A DNA stretch of 64,000 nt from Eunapius fragilis (Eukaryota; Porifera; Demospongiae; Spongillida; Spongillidae): NCBI GenBank assembly GCA_963681505.1, contig OY811975.1, forward strand, positions 5,137,490 through 5,201,489, read 5' to 3'. The notes under the pieces are model-generated. The model saw nothing but the letters and a program-made list of their open reading frames with translations. It was not told the origin of the DNA and searched no databases. Below are positions 23,980 to 32,960 of this stretch, piece by piece (position 1 is the first letter of the stretch; every line of letters begins with the position of its first letter). A program made the position numbers and the translations under genes.

Positions 23980-24808
23980 TCAGTCTGATGGTTTAGTTTC
24001 ATCTTCAGTTCATCAAAATCAACTTTCGAGCAAGATTGACATCCATCAGTTCAATAACATCCTGATCATTTCTTCTGTTGCTGATAAGGCTCGTTTGTTG
24101 TCTGTCTCGTCTCCACATGCTGCTTCATGGCTAACTGTAGTCCCTTCTGAAGGTCTCGGCCTTCATCTTGAGCCCTCAGTATTCCAGGTAGCAGTCAAGT
24201 GGTGGCTTGGTTTGGACACCTCCAATGGTTCTCTGTGTGCCCTATGCCCAAACAGTGCATTAGATCCCCTTGGTCATCATGCTACAACGTGCAAAAAAGG
24301 AGGAGACGTAGTCACCCGACACAACCAGCTGCGCAATGTGTTGGCGGAGACTTGCCGTAGAGCCCACTTGAGCGTAAAGGTGGAGATGGGTAGCAATCTT
24401 ACATCTGAGCATGACCATTCACGCCCTACAGACATTTTGCTACCCAACTGGGCCCTTGGCAAACCAGCTGCCTTTGATATTTCAGTGACATCACCGCTAA
24501 ACCCCAAAATTGTTTCAGTAGCGGGATTGTCAGTTGGGGCAGCCGCCTTGTCCACTGAAGAGCGAAAGCATAATGAGAATGACCCCAAATGCAATGCTTT
24601 GGGCTGGTATTGTGTACCTCTGGTCACGGAGTCCTATGGTGCTTGGGGAAAGGAAGCCATGGACTCGTTTAAGATGCTTGCCTCCCGTCTTGCCATCATA
24701 TCGGGCAAACCAAAGTCGGTTGTGCTGTCTGACCTGTATAGCAGGCTCAACTTGCATCTGGTGAGGGCAAATGCGACAGCAATCCTTTCCAGGTGGCTCC
24801 CATCTTAA
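23980..24808 (+). CDS. Retroelement C-terminal part: zinc knuckle and restriction-like endonuclease (5'-truncated copy)
   Basis: An intact open frame with no authentic start; it opens within the flanking AATAAT tract, and retroelement homology starts near 23985. Homology to 2900-3653 is strong throughout. Features in order: HAASWLTVVPSEGLGLHLEP, a CCHC-type knuckle (CALCP, then GHHATTC), GGDVVTRHNQLR, then PTDILLPNW and AAFDISVTSPLNP, whose spaced Asp residues fit a PD-(D/E)XK endonuclease. A conserved tail follows (LVTESYGAWGKEAMDSF, VRANATAILSRW) and ends at TAA 24806-24808. Elements with RT, knuckle and endonuclease in this order (R2, R4/Dong, CRE types) insert by target-primed reverse transcription. 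Only this end survives here; the 5' truncation is typical of incomplete reverse transcription. Confidence 0.85.
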
Positions 24809-24893
24809 AGTTTATTGAACTGTAGCATGATTTATTAATAATTCATGCATGTTGTTTCTCCTCCTAAATATTGTATTCCTATTCATGTATTCT

Positions 24894-24895
<2 letters not shown>

Positions 24896-24927
<32 letters not shown>

Positions 24928-24928
24928 T
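24896..24928. repeat. (AAT)n tract between two retroelement pieces
   Basis: About ten AAT units. It lies 3' of one element's coding end and directly 5' of the next truncated copy. A related AAT-rich tract borders the upstream copy at 23953-23978. Confidence 0.95.
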
Positions 24929-26004
24929 GTCTCCTCTGCTGTTTCCCTGGGGCAAGCAGGGTTACTGGGCAAAGCCTGCCGAATTTTGCTGTCCAATGGC
25001 ACTGCTCCAATCACTAACACCACGTTACACCTGTTACAAGACAAGCATCCTTCCTGCCCAGTTGCTCTGTCTCCGGTATCGTCTTCTGAACCTGTTACAC
25101 TCAGTCCTTCCTTTGACATCCTCCACATCCTGAGATCTTTCCCAAAGGGCACCTCAGCAGGCCCCTCAGGACTATCTGTGCAACACTTGCTGGATGCAGC
25201 TTCAGTTCCTCTCCACTCACCAATCTGTGCCACCCTACGAGGAGTTGTTAATGTTTTGGCATCTGGTAAGGCCCCTAAATCTGTCTCACCCTTCTTAGCC
25301 GGTGCTAGACTGATTGCCCTAAATAAAAACAATTCCAGGGAAAGTAGTGCGCTCACTGATGTTAGACCCATTGCTGTTGGTGAAACTCTATGCAGACTGA
25401 CAGGTAAGTGCATCTGTGCAATTATGAGGGATAGGCTTTTGCCCTTTTCCAACCATCTCAGTTTGGTGTAGAATGCAAGGCAGGTGCAGAGAAAGTTGTC
25501 CACAGTTTGAGAAAGTGCGTAGAAAATAACTGGGAGAGTGCATGGAGACTTTGCAGTTTTCAAGGTGGATATGTCAAATGCGTTCAATAGGGTATCCAGA
25601 CAGGCTGTCCATGATGAGTGCAGTCTCTTCTTTCCTGAATTGCTGCCCTGGGTGTCATGGTGCTATGATTCACACTCCATTCTGTGGCACCCCAAAGGTA
25701 CATCAGCTCACAATCAGGTGTGCAGCAAGGGGACCCACTGGGCCCAATGCTGTTTGCTGTTGTTCTTCGGAAGCTTGTTTCCAGCATAGAAGCAGATGAT
25801 GGGTGCTTTGACCTAAGTCTTAATTTGTGGTATCTGGATGATGGCGTGCTCGCAGGTGAGCGGACGGCAGTAGTGCGTGCCCTGCATTTGATTGAAGAGC
25901 TACAGCAAGCTGTTTCCCATTTTAACGCCCAGGTTTCTCCACAACCTCGGGATCGTCTCCTCAGGCCATATTCATACCTTTCTGTCGCACGTGAGTTTTT
26001 CTAA
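24929..26004 (+). pseudogene. Retroelement reverse-transcriptase part, truncated at both ends
   Basis: Same family as 1460-2430. Frames at 24950-25471 (GLLGKACRIL, TSAGPSGLSVQHLLDAAS, DVRPIAVGETLCRLTGK), 25538-25700 (motif A VDMSNAFNRVSRQA) and 25690-25915 (motif B GVQQGDPLGPMLF; motif C WYLDDGVLAG) show a complete RT palm, with frameshifts near 25470 and 25690. All three catalytic regions keep their Asp residues, unlike the copy at 1460. Family similarity seems to stop near 25915; the remaining open frame runs to TAA at 26002-26004, just before the 23-bp satellite. The knuckle and endonuclease that should follow are missing. Confidence 0.82.
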
Positions 26005-26035
26005 AGCCACACTGCGTTTAAAACTATGTTGCACC

Positions 26036-26520
26036 ACAGCATATCGCTGATCTGGATTGCAGCATATCGCTGATCTGGATCGCAGCAAATCGCTGATCTG
26101 AATCGCAGCAAATCGCTGATCTGGATCGCAGCAAATCGCTGATCTGGATCGCATCAAATCGCTGATCTGGATCGCAGCAAATCACTGATCTGGATCGCAG
26201 CAAATCGCTGATCTGGATCGCAGCAAATTGCTGATCTGGATCGCAGCAAATCACTGATCTGGATCGCAGCAAATCGCTGATCTGGATCGCAGCAAATCGC
26301 TGATCTGGATCGCATCAAATCGCTGATCTGGATCGCATCAAATCGCTGATCTGGATCGCAGCAAATCGCTGATCTGGATCGCAGCAAATCACTTATCTGG
26401 ATTGCAGCAAAACGCTGATCTGGATCACGTCACGTCCGCAAATCGCAGATCTGGACGACAAAGAATCGCAGATCTGGACGACAGCAAATCGCAGATCTGG
26501 ACTTGCGCATCAGAACGCAG
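26036..26520. repeat. 23-bp tandem repeat (satellite), ~20 units
   Basis: The unit is AGCAAATCGCTGATCTGGAT plus CGC, repeated about 17 times with few changes to ~26430 and then decaying (GCAGATCTGGACGACAGCAA) to 26520. Each unit has two GATC sites. Because 23 is not a multiple of three and the unit lacks stops on the minus strand, all three minus frames stay open, giving repetitive reading frames that are not genes. Confidence 0.97.
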
Positions 26521-27060
26521 AACTGGATCTGCAGCAAAAGAAATATGCATTGAGTAAAGACATTGATATGGATACATTTCCGTGAGTTTTATGGTAATTT
26601 TCCATTGCAAGAAGTCCTGGGCGGAAATTTTGTTGTTGTCAATGAAAACCTAGCTGCAAGCTGAGTTTGCTGAATTCAAAGGGAAAGTCCTATCATATAT
26701 TGGAACTACACATTGCTTGGTTAAAGGAATTGAGCTGCTTAAAGAACGGCCGGAGCATATCCAACAAAGCCCAGTTGAAGCCTGTTCATGTACTTGGGAA
26801 CATTTATTTTCTGATGCATCCTTCTGATCTAGATGAATTGTGTGAGTGGGTCAGAAATAAAAGAGTTTTTTTAATTGATAAGAATATTACCATTGATGGG
26901 TTACTAGAATATGAAGAACAGTGTAGCAGCAGCCGCAGCAGCATATCATCTCTGGTTTTAGAGATTACCAACGAAGAGCATATAATGATCATATCAACTA
27001 CCAGCCAGTTTGCAGTGAGTGGCAAAAGTAGAGGTGTGCTCTTCTAGGGTTGACATTCAT
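26521..27060 (+). other. Possible exon or element remnant, unrecognised
   Basis: An open frame of 126 codons (26667-27047) contains a segment with a protein-like look (SDLDELCEWVRNKRVFLIDK, ITNEEHIMIISTTSQFAVSG), but I recognise no family and see no good splice sites. It lies just upstream of the OTU relic and may be part of the same degraded element. Treat as uncertain. Confidence 0.25.
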
Positions 27061-27079
27061 CACCCTCATTTGACACAGC

Positions 27080-27500
27080 CATCAATGATTCCTGTGTCAC
27101 ACTGCCCATTAGCAACAGCTAGGATTGCTGCAGATGTAAATTGTTCTTTTGGTTTGTTTCTCTAGCTGTAACAGGATCACAGGAGTTTCATGAAGAACTG
27201 CATCTGCTGATCACAACGTACATGATCCACAAATCAACAGATCCAGTGTTATCCTCTCTTGGATCCCCTGATGGCTCTATGGAAAGCTATATGAAGCGAT
27301 CAAGGATGCAGACTCTGGGCACTTGGGTTACAGAATTGGAGGTGATTGCAGCAGCATCATTGCTTAATACAATTTATATATATATATGCCAAATGTGGAG
27401 AAACATTCAAATGGCTCACTCATTCACCACAGGAAACTATAAGCTTGGCTTGCACCAAGATGAAGGCATATATATAACAACATCAACAACATTTTGAAAC
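27080..27500 (+). pseudogene. OTU-type cysteine protease domain relic
   Basis: The frame reads ARIAADVNCSF, then after a one-base shift SLAVTGSQEFHEELHLLI, then MESYMKRSRMQTLGTWVTELEVIAAASLLN and a decaying tail. This order matches OTU deubiquitinase-like proteins: a DGNC-F-R-A-L-S catalytic Cys loop (here D-V-N-C, the Gly lost), YM-x-x-S-x-M, and GTWATE-E-I-x-A-A-A. The His region at the C-terminus is out of frame or missing. The frameshift within the active-site loop, the Gly loss and the broken end make it a pseudogene. OTU domains occur in host enzymes and also in animal mobile-element polyproteins such as Helentrons; the surroundings favour the second, as an inference. Confidence 0.7.
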
Positions 27501-28057
27501 AGTTAAAAAGGATGCAACTTCCATACGTGTTGTGTGTCACTATCTCATTCAATGCAGATGCTCATTCTTAATACATCAGTTTATTGATTCAAACATTTCG
27601 TGGCATACATTACATAATAGCAATAAAATCCTTGAAATGGTCCTCCGCTTTCTTACATGCCAGAAGGCCAGTGAATAGTATTCTAGATTTCCATTATTAT
27701 TTAGGAATGTGAGGGGGTTCCAAAATTCCTAGAGGAAATGGCTAGGAAAATTGGTGTGGAGTTGCCAAAATTCCTAGGAAAAATGGCTATGTTAAGGGAT
27801 GCCAATTTTCCTAAAGGGATGCTGGGTTTCCTAGGAAAATTGGAGTGGGGTGCCAAAATTCCTAGGAAAAATGGCACTGGGGTGCAAATTTTTCAGGGAT
27901 TCCTGTCTCACAGGTGATTTAGAGTGCAGTCGTAATTACGGTATCTGACGCGACCTGCATGGGTCAATTCGTTCTCTAACACCGACTTACTCGTAAAAAC
28001 GAAAACGGAATAACACTTCTTAGCTGTATCTGTAGCTGCCACTTTTATTGCGAGCTC
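27500..28057. other. Spacer with a degenerate ~60-bp repeat
   Basis: 27705-27905 contains about four diverged copies built around CCAAAATTCCTAGGAAAAAT and GGGGTGCC. The rest is unremarkable. Confidence 0.5.
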
Positions 28058-28063
28058 TATATA
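28058..28063 (+). promoter_or_regulatory. Candidate TATA box
   Basis: TATATA in the context GAGCTCTATATACAGC, about 100 bases before the ATG of the small DUF5648-like gene. Position only; no transcript evidence. Confidence 0.35.
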
Positions 28064-28161
28064 CAGCTACCTCAACGGCGAACCACCTATATTCTAGAAA
28101 TCGGTACGGCAGTGCTAGGACAGAAGGGTAACTTCGACTACGTGTCGTGGCTGTTCAATGC

Positions 28162-28449
28162 ATGGTCAGTACGGAGCCCGGACCGGGACGTAAGTCCCTC
28201 TACCGCTACTGGAACGGAAAGGAAGAATTCTACACAACGAATGCCAACGAGGCGTTACGGGAAATTACGAATACAATTCAAGTCGGAAGGAATTGCAGCA
28301 TATTGTTACGCGCCGAGACGCCTCAACACGGTACCTACCGATACTACAACGGAGAACATTTCTATACCACCAATGAAAACGAGATTGGAACAATCGTTCC
28401 GGGAACGGTAGGCAGGTACGGCAATAAGTATGAAGGCGTGGCTTGCTAG
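28162..28449 (+). CDS. Small DUF5648-like repeat protein, intronless
   Basis: A 95-residue frame from ATG 28162 to TAG 28449. Two tandem blocks carry the DUF5648 hallmark, an aromatic pair then a Tyr/Asn-Gly step and F-Y-T-T-N-x-N-E: SLYRYWNGKEEFYTTNANE (about 12-30) and YRYYNGEHFYTTNENEIGTI (about 60-80), followed by GRYGNKYEGVAC. Usual family members carry an acidic G-D-H-F-Y-T-T core, often on secreted or cell-wall proteins of bacteria and fungi; the biochemical role is not known. No signal peptide is visible. The local base composition is richer in G+C than the surroundings, and there are no introns. Upstream in-frame sequence from 28147 lacks an ATG. Confidence 0.68.
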   Translation: MVSTEPGPGRKSLYRYWNGKEEFYTTNANEALREITNTIQVGRNCSILLRAETPQHGTYRYYNGEHFYTTNENEIGTIVPGTVGRYGNKYEGVAC

Positions 28450-28994
28450 CGCTACGTATTTCCTTATGGTGGATCTGTGAAGCAGTAGTTGCTAATTTCG
28501 CGCCTAACGGCTTGCTGCTTATACAGCTCAGTGTCTTCAGGTTCGACAGATATGTATTGACAGGTGTTTTATGTTTATTCTTGTATCGGTCGTCTTGCAC
28601 TAGAATTCATAATTGTATTGTAAATAATTTATTCGCTATCGATCGAACACATACAAACCTACGGAATGAGGCGACGGACCAACTGTGCATGCTGCTAGAA
28701 ATCGTATAATGGTACTGCATGGTACTGGTACTTGGGCCACGTTAGCGCACGTGACATTTTTTAAATGCGGTCGAAAATGTATTCTATGATTCGGTAGTTA
28801 ATTTGTTTACAATAAAGCTATCCACGTCCATTCTACAGACATCGTCTTTATACTTGAGGATATCGCCTGTAAGCACGGGAAAATCGTCCATACTCGTAAA
28901 TATAATAGATTATTGTTCTGCGTATGCTCTTCTTCAGAATTCATCGTACACCTTGAGTACAAAAGAGTGGCGACGAGTTTGGGATTACAGTGAC
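28450..28994. other. Spacer, possibly containing a retroelement LTR
   Basis: No gene. 28700-28967 precedes a gag-like frame, holds an AATAAA signal (28810-28815) and ends ACAAAAGAG before TGGCGACGAGTTTGGGA, which resembles the start of a primer-binding region in some Ty3/gypsy elements. A second LTR was not found, so this stays a suggestion. Confidence 0.3.
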
Positions 28995-29199
28995 CATGGA
29001 AGCATCTCACAAGTCAGATACATTTGACCCCGAGCATATTCGATTCTACTGTGTTGCACATGATGTCACGTACGACAGAAAGAAGGCGCTTTTCCTAACA
29101 AGGATTGGTCCAAAGATGTATGCGAAGCTCAAAGTGTGGGTGAGTCCAGAGATAATATATAGAGTAGGTATGTCACAAAAAAAATTCCAATCAAAATAA
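28995..29199 (+). pseudogene. gag-like N-terminal fragment of an LTR retroelement (or an orphan first exon)
   Basis: ATG 28996 opens MEASHKSDTFDPEHIRFYCV, then VTYDRKKALFLTRIGPKMY and AKLKVWVSPE. The R-K-K-A-x-F-L-x-x-I/C-G-P-K-x-Y pattern is what is seen near the start of Ty3/gypsy gag proteins of aquatic invertebrates. Similarity ends by about 29150 and the frame stops at 29199. A perfect donor-like GTGAGT at 29141 means a host first exon cannot be excluded. No protease or RT follows. Confidence 0.45.
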
Positions 29200-30097
29200 A
29201 ATTACCACATGTCAAAAACAGCAAAACTTTATGATGCCCAAACCTTTTATATTTAACCAGAGATAAAATATAGGATTTAACACTCGGTTTACGACAGATA
29301 CGGGTTATTTGGGGGATATTTAATAATTCCCTCCAAGTGGAGTTGTGTTTTTTCTTGCAGTTATTTCCTATATAAAGCATTTTGATACTCAGTGCATTAT
29401 TTATGACTGGCCTATGGATAATGCCCAGGTTTTTATACAGGTTCGTACTGTCGGAAAACTCCGCAAAATTCCAAATGACTAGATAAATCTCAGACGTTCA
29501 TGGCTTATCAGCCTTACAGCTGGAAACATGGCTTTACTTTCAGCATCATACAAGCCTGGGTGTGTGGACTCGATGACAGGGCTTCAAGGCTCAAAAGAGA
29601 AAGGCTCCATTTGTACTCCTAGAAATGGTGTTCAATTCCACCACCCCCCTTCTTGCAAGAGATATGAAACTGATTACAATCAGAATACTGTCATGCATAC
29701 AAGTAGGTGTGTTGATCATAGGCAGTCACATTGAAAGCACAAAACTGATGCACTTAATGAGAGTGCAAGTTCGATATGTAAAATTGAACTTTGTATTGCG
29801 CGTAAGGCTCTATGTCAATAGTTGGTGTGCGCGACCTACCGGATCACCGTAGGGATGGCTGAGGAAGGGGGAATCCCCACCCCCTCCCAGCTAGAGTTAG
29901 ACGTTTGACGCTTGCAACCTAACAGCTAAGGAATGTAGTAGCGAGAGCCAGTCAAAACATTACAACTACACCATGCACAGGCTTTATAACATACCTATAA
30001 CACAAGAAGAATTGAAGTGGAGGGGGAAACTGCATAAGTGCCAAAAATTATTAAAATGCATACTCATACAGATTTAGCTTTCCAGCCCTCAGGGGGA
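29200..30097. other. Spacer
   Basis: No gene signal; open frames at 29528-29852 have no support. Nothing recognised. Confidence 0.35.
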
Positions 30098-30282
30098 GCT
30101 GGAAAGTCGCGCAAAATCTTTGAATTGGTATAACTGGTACAACTCCATGGAAAAATTATGCTATGGAACCAAAAAAAATGCCAGTGATTAATATAAAGTT
30201 ATTAATTAGTAGTTTTAAAAGTTACTGCTCAGTTTATTTAAATGTTCAATTCTGGAGTTATACCATTTTGCGCGACTTTCCA
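30098..30282. mobile_element. Short MITE-like inverted repeat
   Basis: The left end GGAAAGTCGCGCAAAAT is followed by GGTATAACT; the right end is GAGTTATACC followed by ATTTTGCGCGACTTTCC. Total about 185 bp, A+T-rich inside, no coding capacity. No target duplication could be fixed. Confidence 0.7.
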
Positions 30283-32157
30283 CACCCAGTATAAGATACA
30301 GTGGGATATGGCGTTCTCCATGGAACACCCTATTCAGGAAGGTGGTTGAAGTAAATGTAGGTATACACATATGCATGCACACGCACACATGCCCACACAC
30401 ACACACAAACAAACGTGCAAAGAACCTATGCATCTCAAGCAAGATATGCATATGAGCACTTCATTAGGCCCTATTGGGGTTCAAAATATATTTACAGTTG
30501 CCATGGAAACTGCTGCCCTTGCTTTCCCCCTAGGGATTTCTTCAGCCCAAGACTTCGAATGCTTCCTGCTCCTCCCTCCAGGGTTGACGGGAAAGGAGAA
30601 ACATCCTGGGGGAATGTTACACTGATGTTTAAGTGCCATAGCTGTGTATACACAAAATGTCCAAATTTACACCAAACATACATGTACACATACTCACACA
30701 TACTCCTAATGCACTCACTTGTACTGAGTTCTGCTGTGGTCTTTTCTTAGCCCCTGACCCTGGCTTGAACAGCGAGTTCTTCTTTGCTGGCAGTACTGCA
30801 CAGAGACTGTCGTACAGCCTTGAATGCACCAACAATGGGTTATAGGACTCCTGGGACTCCAGCTGGAATGGGGAGGAGAGGTGAGGAGGTGTAGTCATTT
30901 AGCCAACAAAGTAGGAATACTAATACTGTTACATGGCCTTCAGCAAATGGTGCACATTGGTAAGTATACATTATGTCCATCACATGTTCACCCTATTTGT
31001 ATTTTTTTAAAGCATTCCATTGACATTTTGATACCAAACTCAATAAAAAGTGCACAACAGCCCCAAACAAAATGTTGTCACTAGTGAATTTAGCAGTGAT
31101 AATCACATTGCATACGACGAAATGATCCTTAGGATGACAGTACATGTTTATACGTATGCAGGCCTTATGGACACGTTCATGTCATCAAAGACAGGTCAAG
31201 CTTGTTACTTACATGTAAAACTACAATTTTTTTTTTTCCAGACAGGATTGTCAATAAGTAATATCATCAACAGGTTAAGTACCCATTCCTATGTCTAATG
31301 GTCAATTTACAACTCCTTGACCTCTGAACATATCTGTAGCCATCAGAAACTCAAAGGGAAATCAGATACCGCATTCCCAGATACAGACCATCCCACTGCC
31401 ATCATCAATAAAAATACTACCATCTATTTATACATAAAAGTGGCATACATGGTTATAAATTGTTAAGTTTTGCGTTTCGTTTCTTCCTTGCATCACAATT
31501 ACTAGATGTAAGAAAATCTGGACTGTAAGTAGTCCCAACCAGGGTGGGTCACAACAGGATGAGTCAGTATATAGAAGCAATGTTCATACTTTTATCTAAG
31601 ACATCACCAAGTGTATTAGATATATGCTAGTTACATGTACATCCGGTTGTTAACTATCTGAGGCACGGTGATAGTCAACACATTTTCCGATTGAAAGTGT
31701 CCACTAGAAAGGCTAAAAATGTGCTCTGACAGCAAACTGTCAACAAAAAACCCTTTTTGAAGTGACTTAAAAGTGTAGCTACGGGTAAATATAGTTGCAT
31801 CATTACCGCTAAAATTCTAGGAGGACATCATGTTTGTCAGCATCTGTATGGCGTACTGACCACTTATAAGGAAAATTTGAATAAACAGTGTGCTTGAAGA
31901 ATATATCCATTTCCGATTTTTAAAGATAACAGGCGACTACTATTCTAATAGCATGGCACACAAATTTTGGTACATGTATCAGAATTTCATGGAACCAGTC
32001 TTAAATAAAATTAACACTACACTTTAAGGAACTGATACAGGATTTTATCTGAAAAGAACGGTTGTGCAACAAACTAAATGCAGATATCATAGCTCTTACA
32101 TGAAAGCATTACAGATGCACTAAGTTAATTGAATCTGTAATTAAATATATAATCTAC
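30283..32157. other. Spacer
   Basis: No supported gene. A short CA-rich stretch lies at 30370-30415. Open frames at 30415-30898 on both strands overlap each other and show no splice support or similarity. Confidence 0.35.
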
Positions 32158-32960
32158 CTCAATGATGCCCCACCCCCACTATTACTCCCTCAATGATGCC
32201 CCACCCCCACTATTTCTCCCTCAATGATGCCCCACCCCCACTATTACTCCCTCAATGATGCCCCACCCCCACTATTTCTCCCTCAATGATGCCCCACCCC
32301 CACTATTACTCCCTCAATGATGCCCCACCCCCACTATTTCTCCCTCAATGATGCCCCACCCCCACTATTACTCCCTCAGTGATGCCCCACCCCACTATTA
32401 CTCCCTCAGTGATGCCCCACCCCCACTATTACTCCCTCAATGATGCCCCACCCCACTATTACTCCCTCACTGATGCCCCACCCCACTATTACTCCCTCAG
32501 TGATGCCCCACCCCCACTATTACTCCCTCAGTGATGCCCCACCCCACTATTACTCCCTCAGTGATGCTCCACCCCCACTATTACTCCCTCAATGATGCCC
32601 CACCCCACTATTACTCCCTCACTGATGCCCCACCCCACTATTACTCCCTCAGTGATGCCCCACCCCCACTATTACTCCCTCAATGATGCCCCACCCCCAC
32701 TATTACTCCCTCAGTGATGCCCCACCCCACTATTACTCCCTCAATGATGCCCCACCCCCACTATTACTCCCTCAGTGATGCCCCACCCCCACTATTACTC
32801 CCTCAATGATGCCCCACCCCCACTATTTCTCCCTCAATGATGCCCCACCCCCACTATTACTCCCTCAGTGATGCCCCACCCCCACTATTACTCCCTCAAT
32901 GATGCCCCACCCCCACTATTACTCCCTCAGTGATGCCCCACCCCACTATTACTCCCTCGT
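32158..32960. repeat. 30/31-bp minisatellite at the 3' end of M1AP
   Basis: About 26 units containing CAATGATGCCCCACCCCCAC followed by TATTACTCCCT. Units vary in a regular way: CAATG or CAGTG at the start, four or five C in the C-run, and ATTACTCC or ATTTCTCC. The array ends exactly where the M1AP coding exon begins, and its last unit supplies the M1AP stop codon on the minus strand. Confidence 0.97.

Noticed and set aside
25972-26387. Repeat protein with ICCDPDQRF units
   Set aside because: The 23-bp satellite leaves all minus frames open by chance; no promoter, conserved start or exon structure.
32158-32960. CRISPR-like array
   Set aside because: Units are directly tandem with no unique spacers, and the context is a eukaryotic genome; it is a minisatellite. 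The same holds for 26036-26520, 55640-56088, 58833-59080 and 63228-63575.
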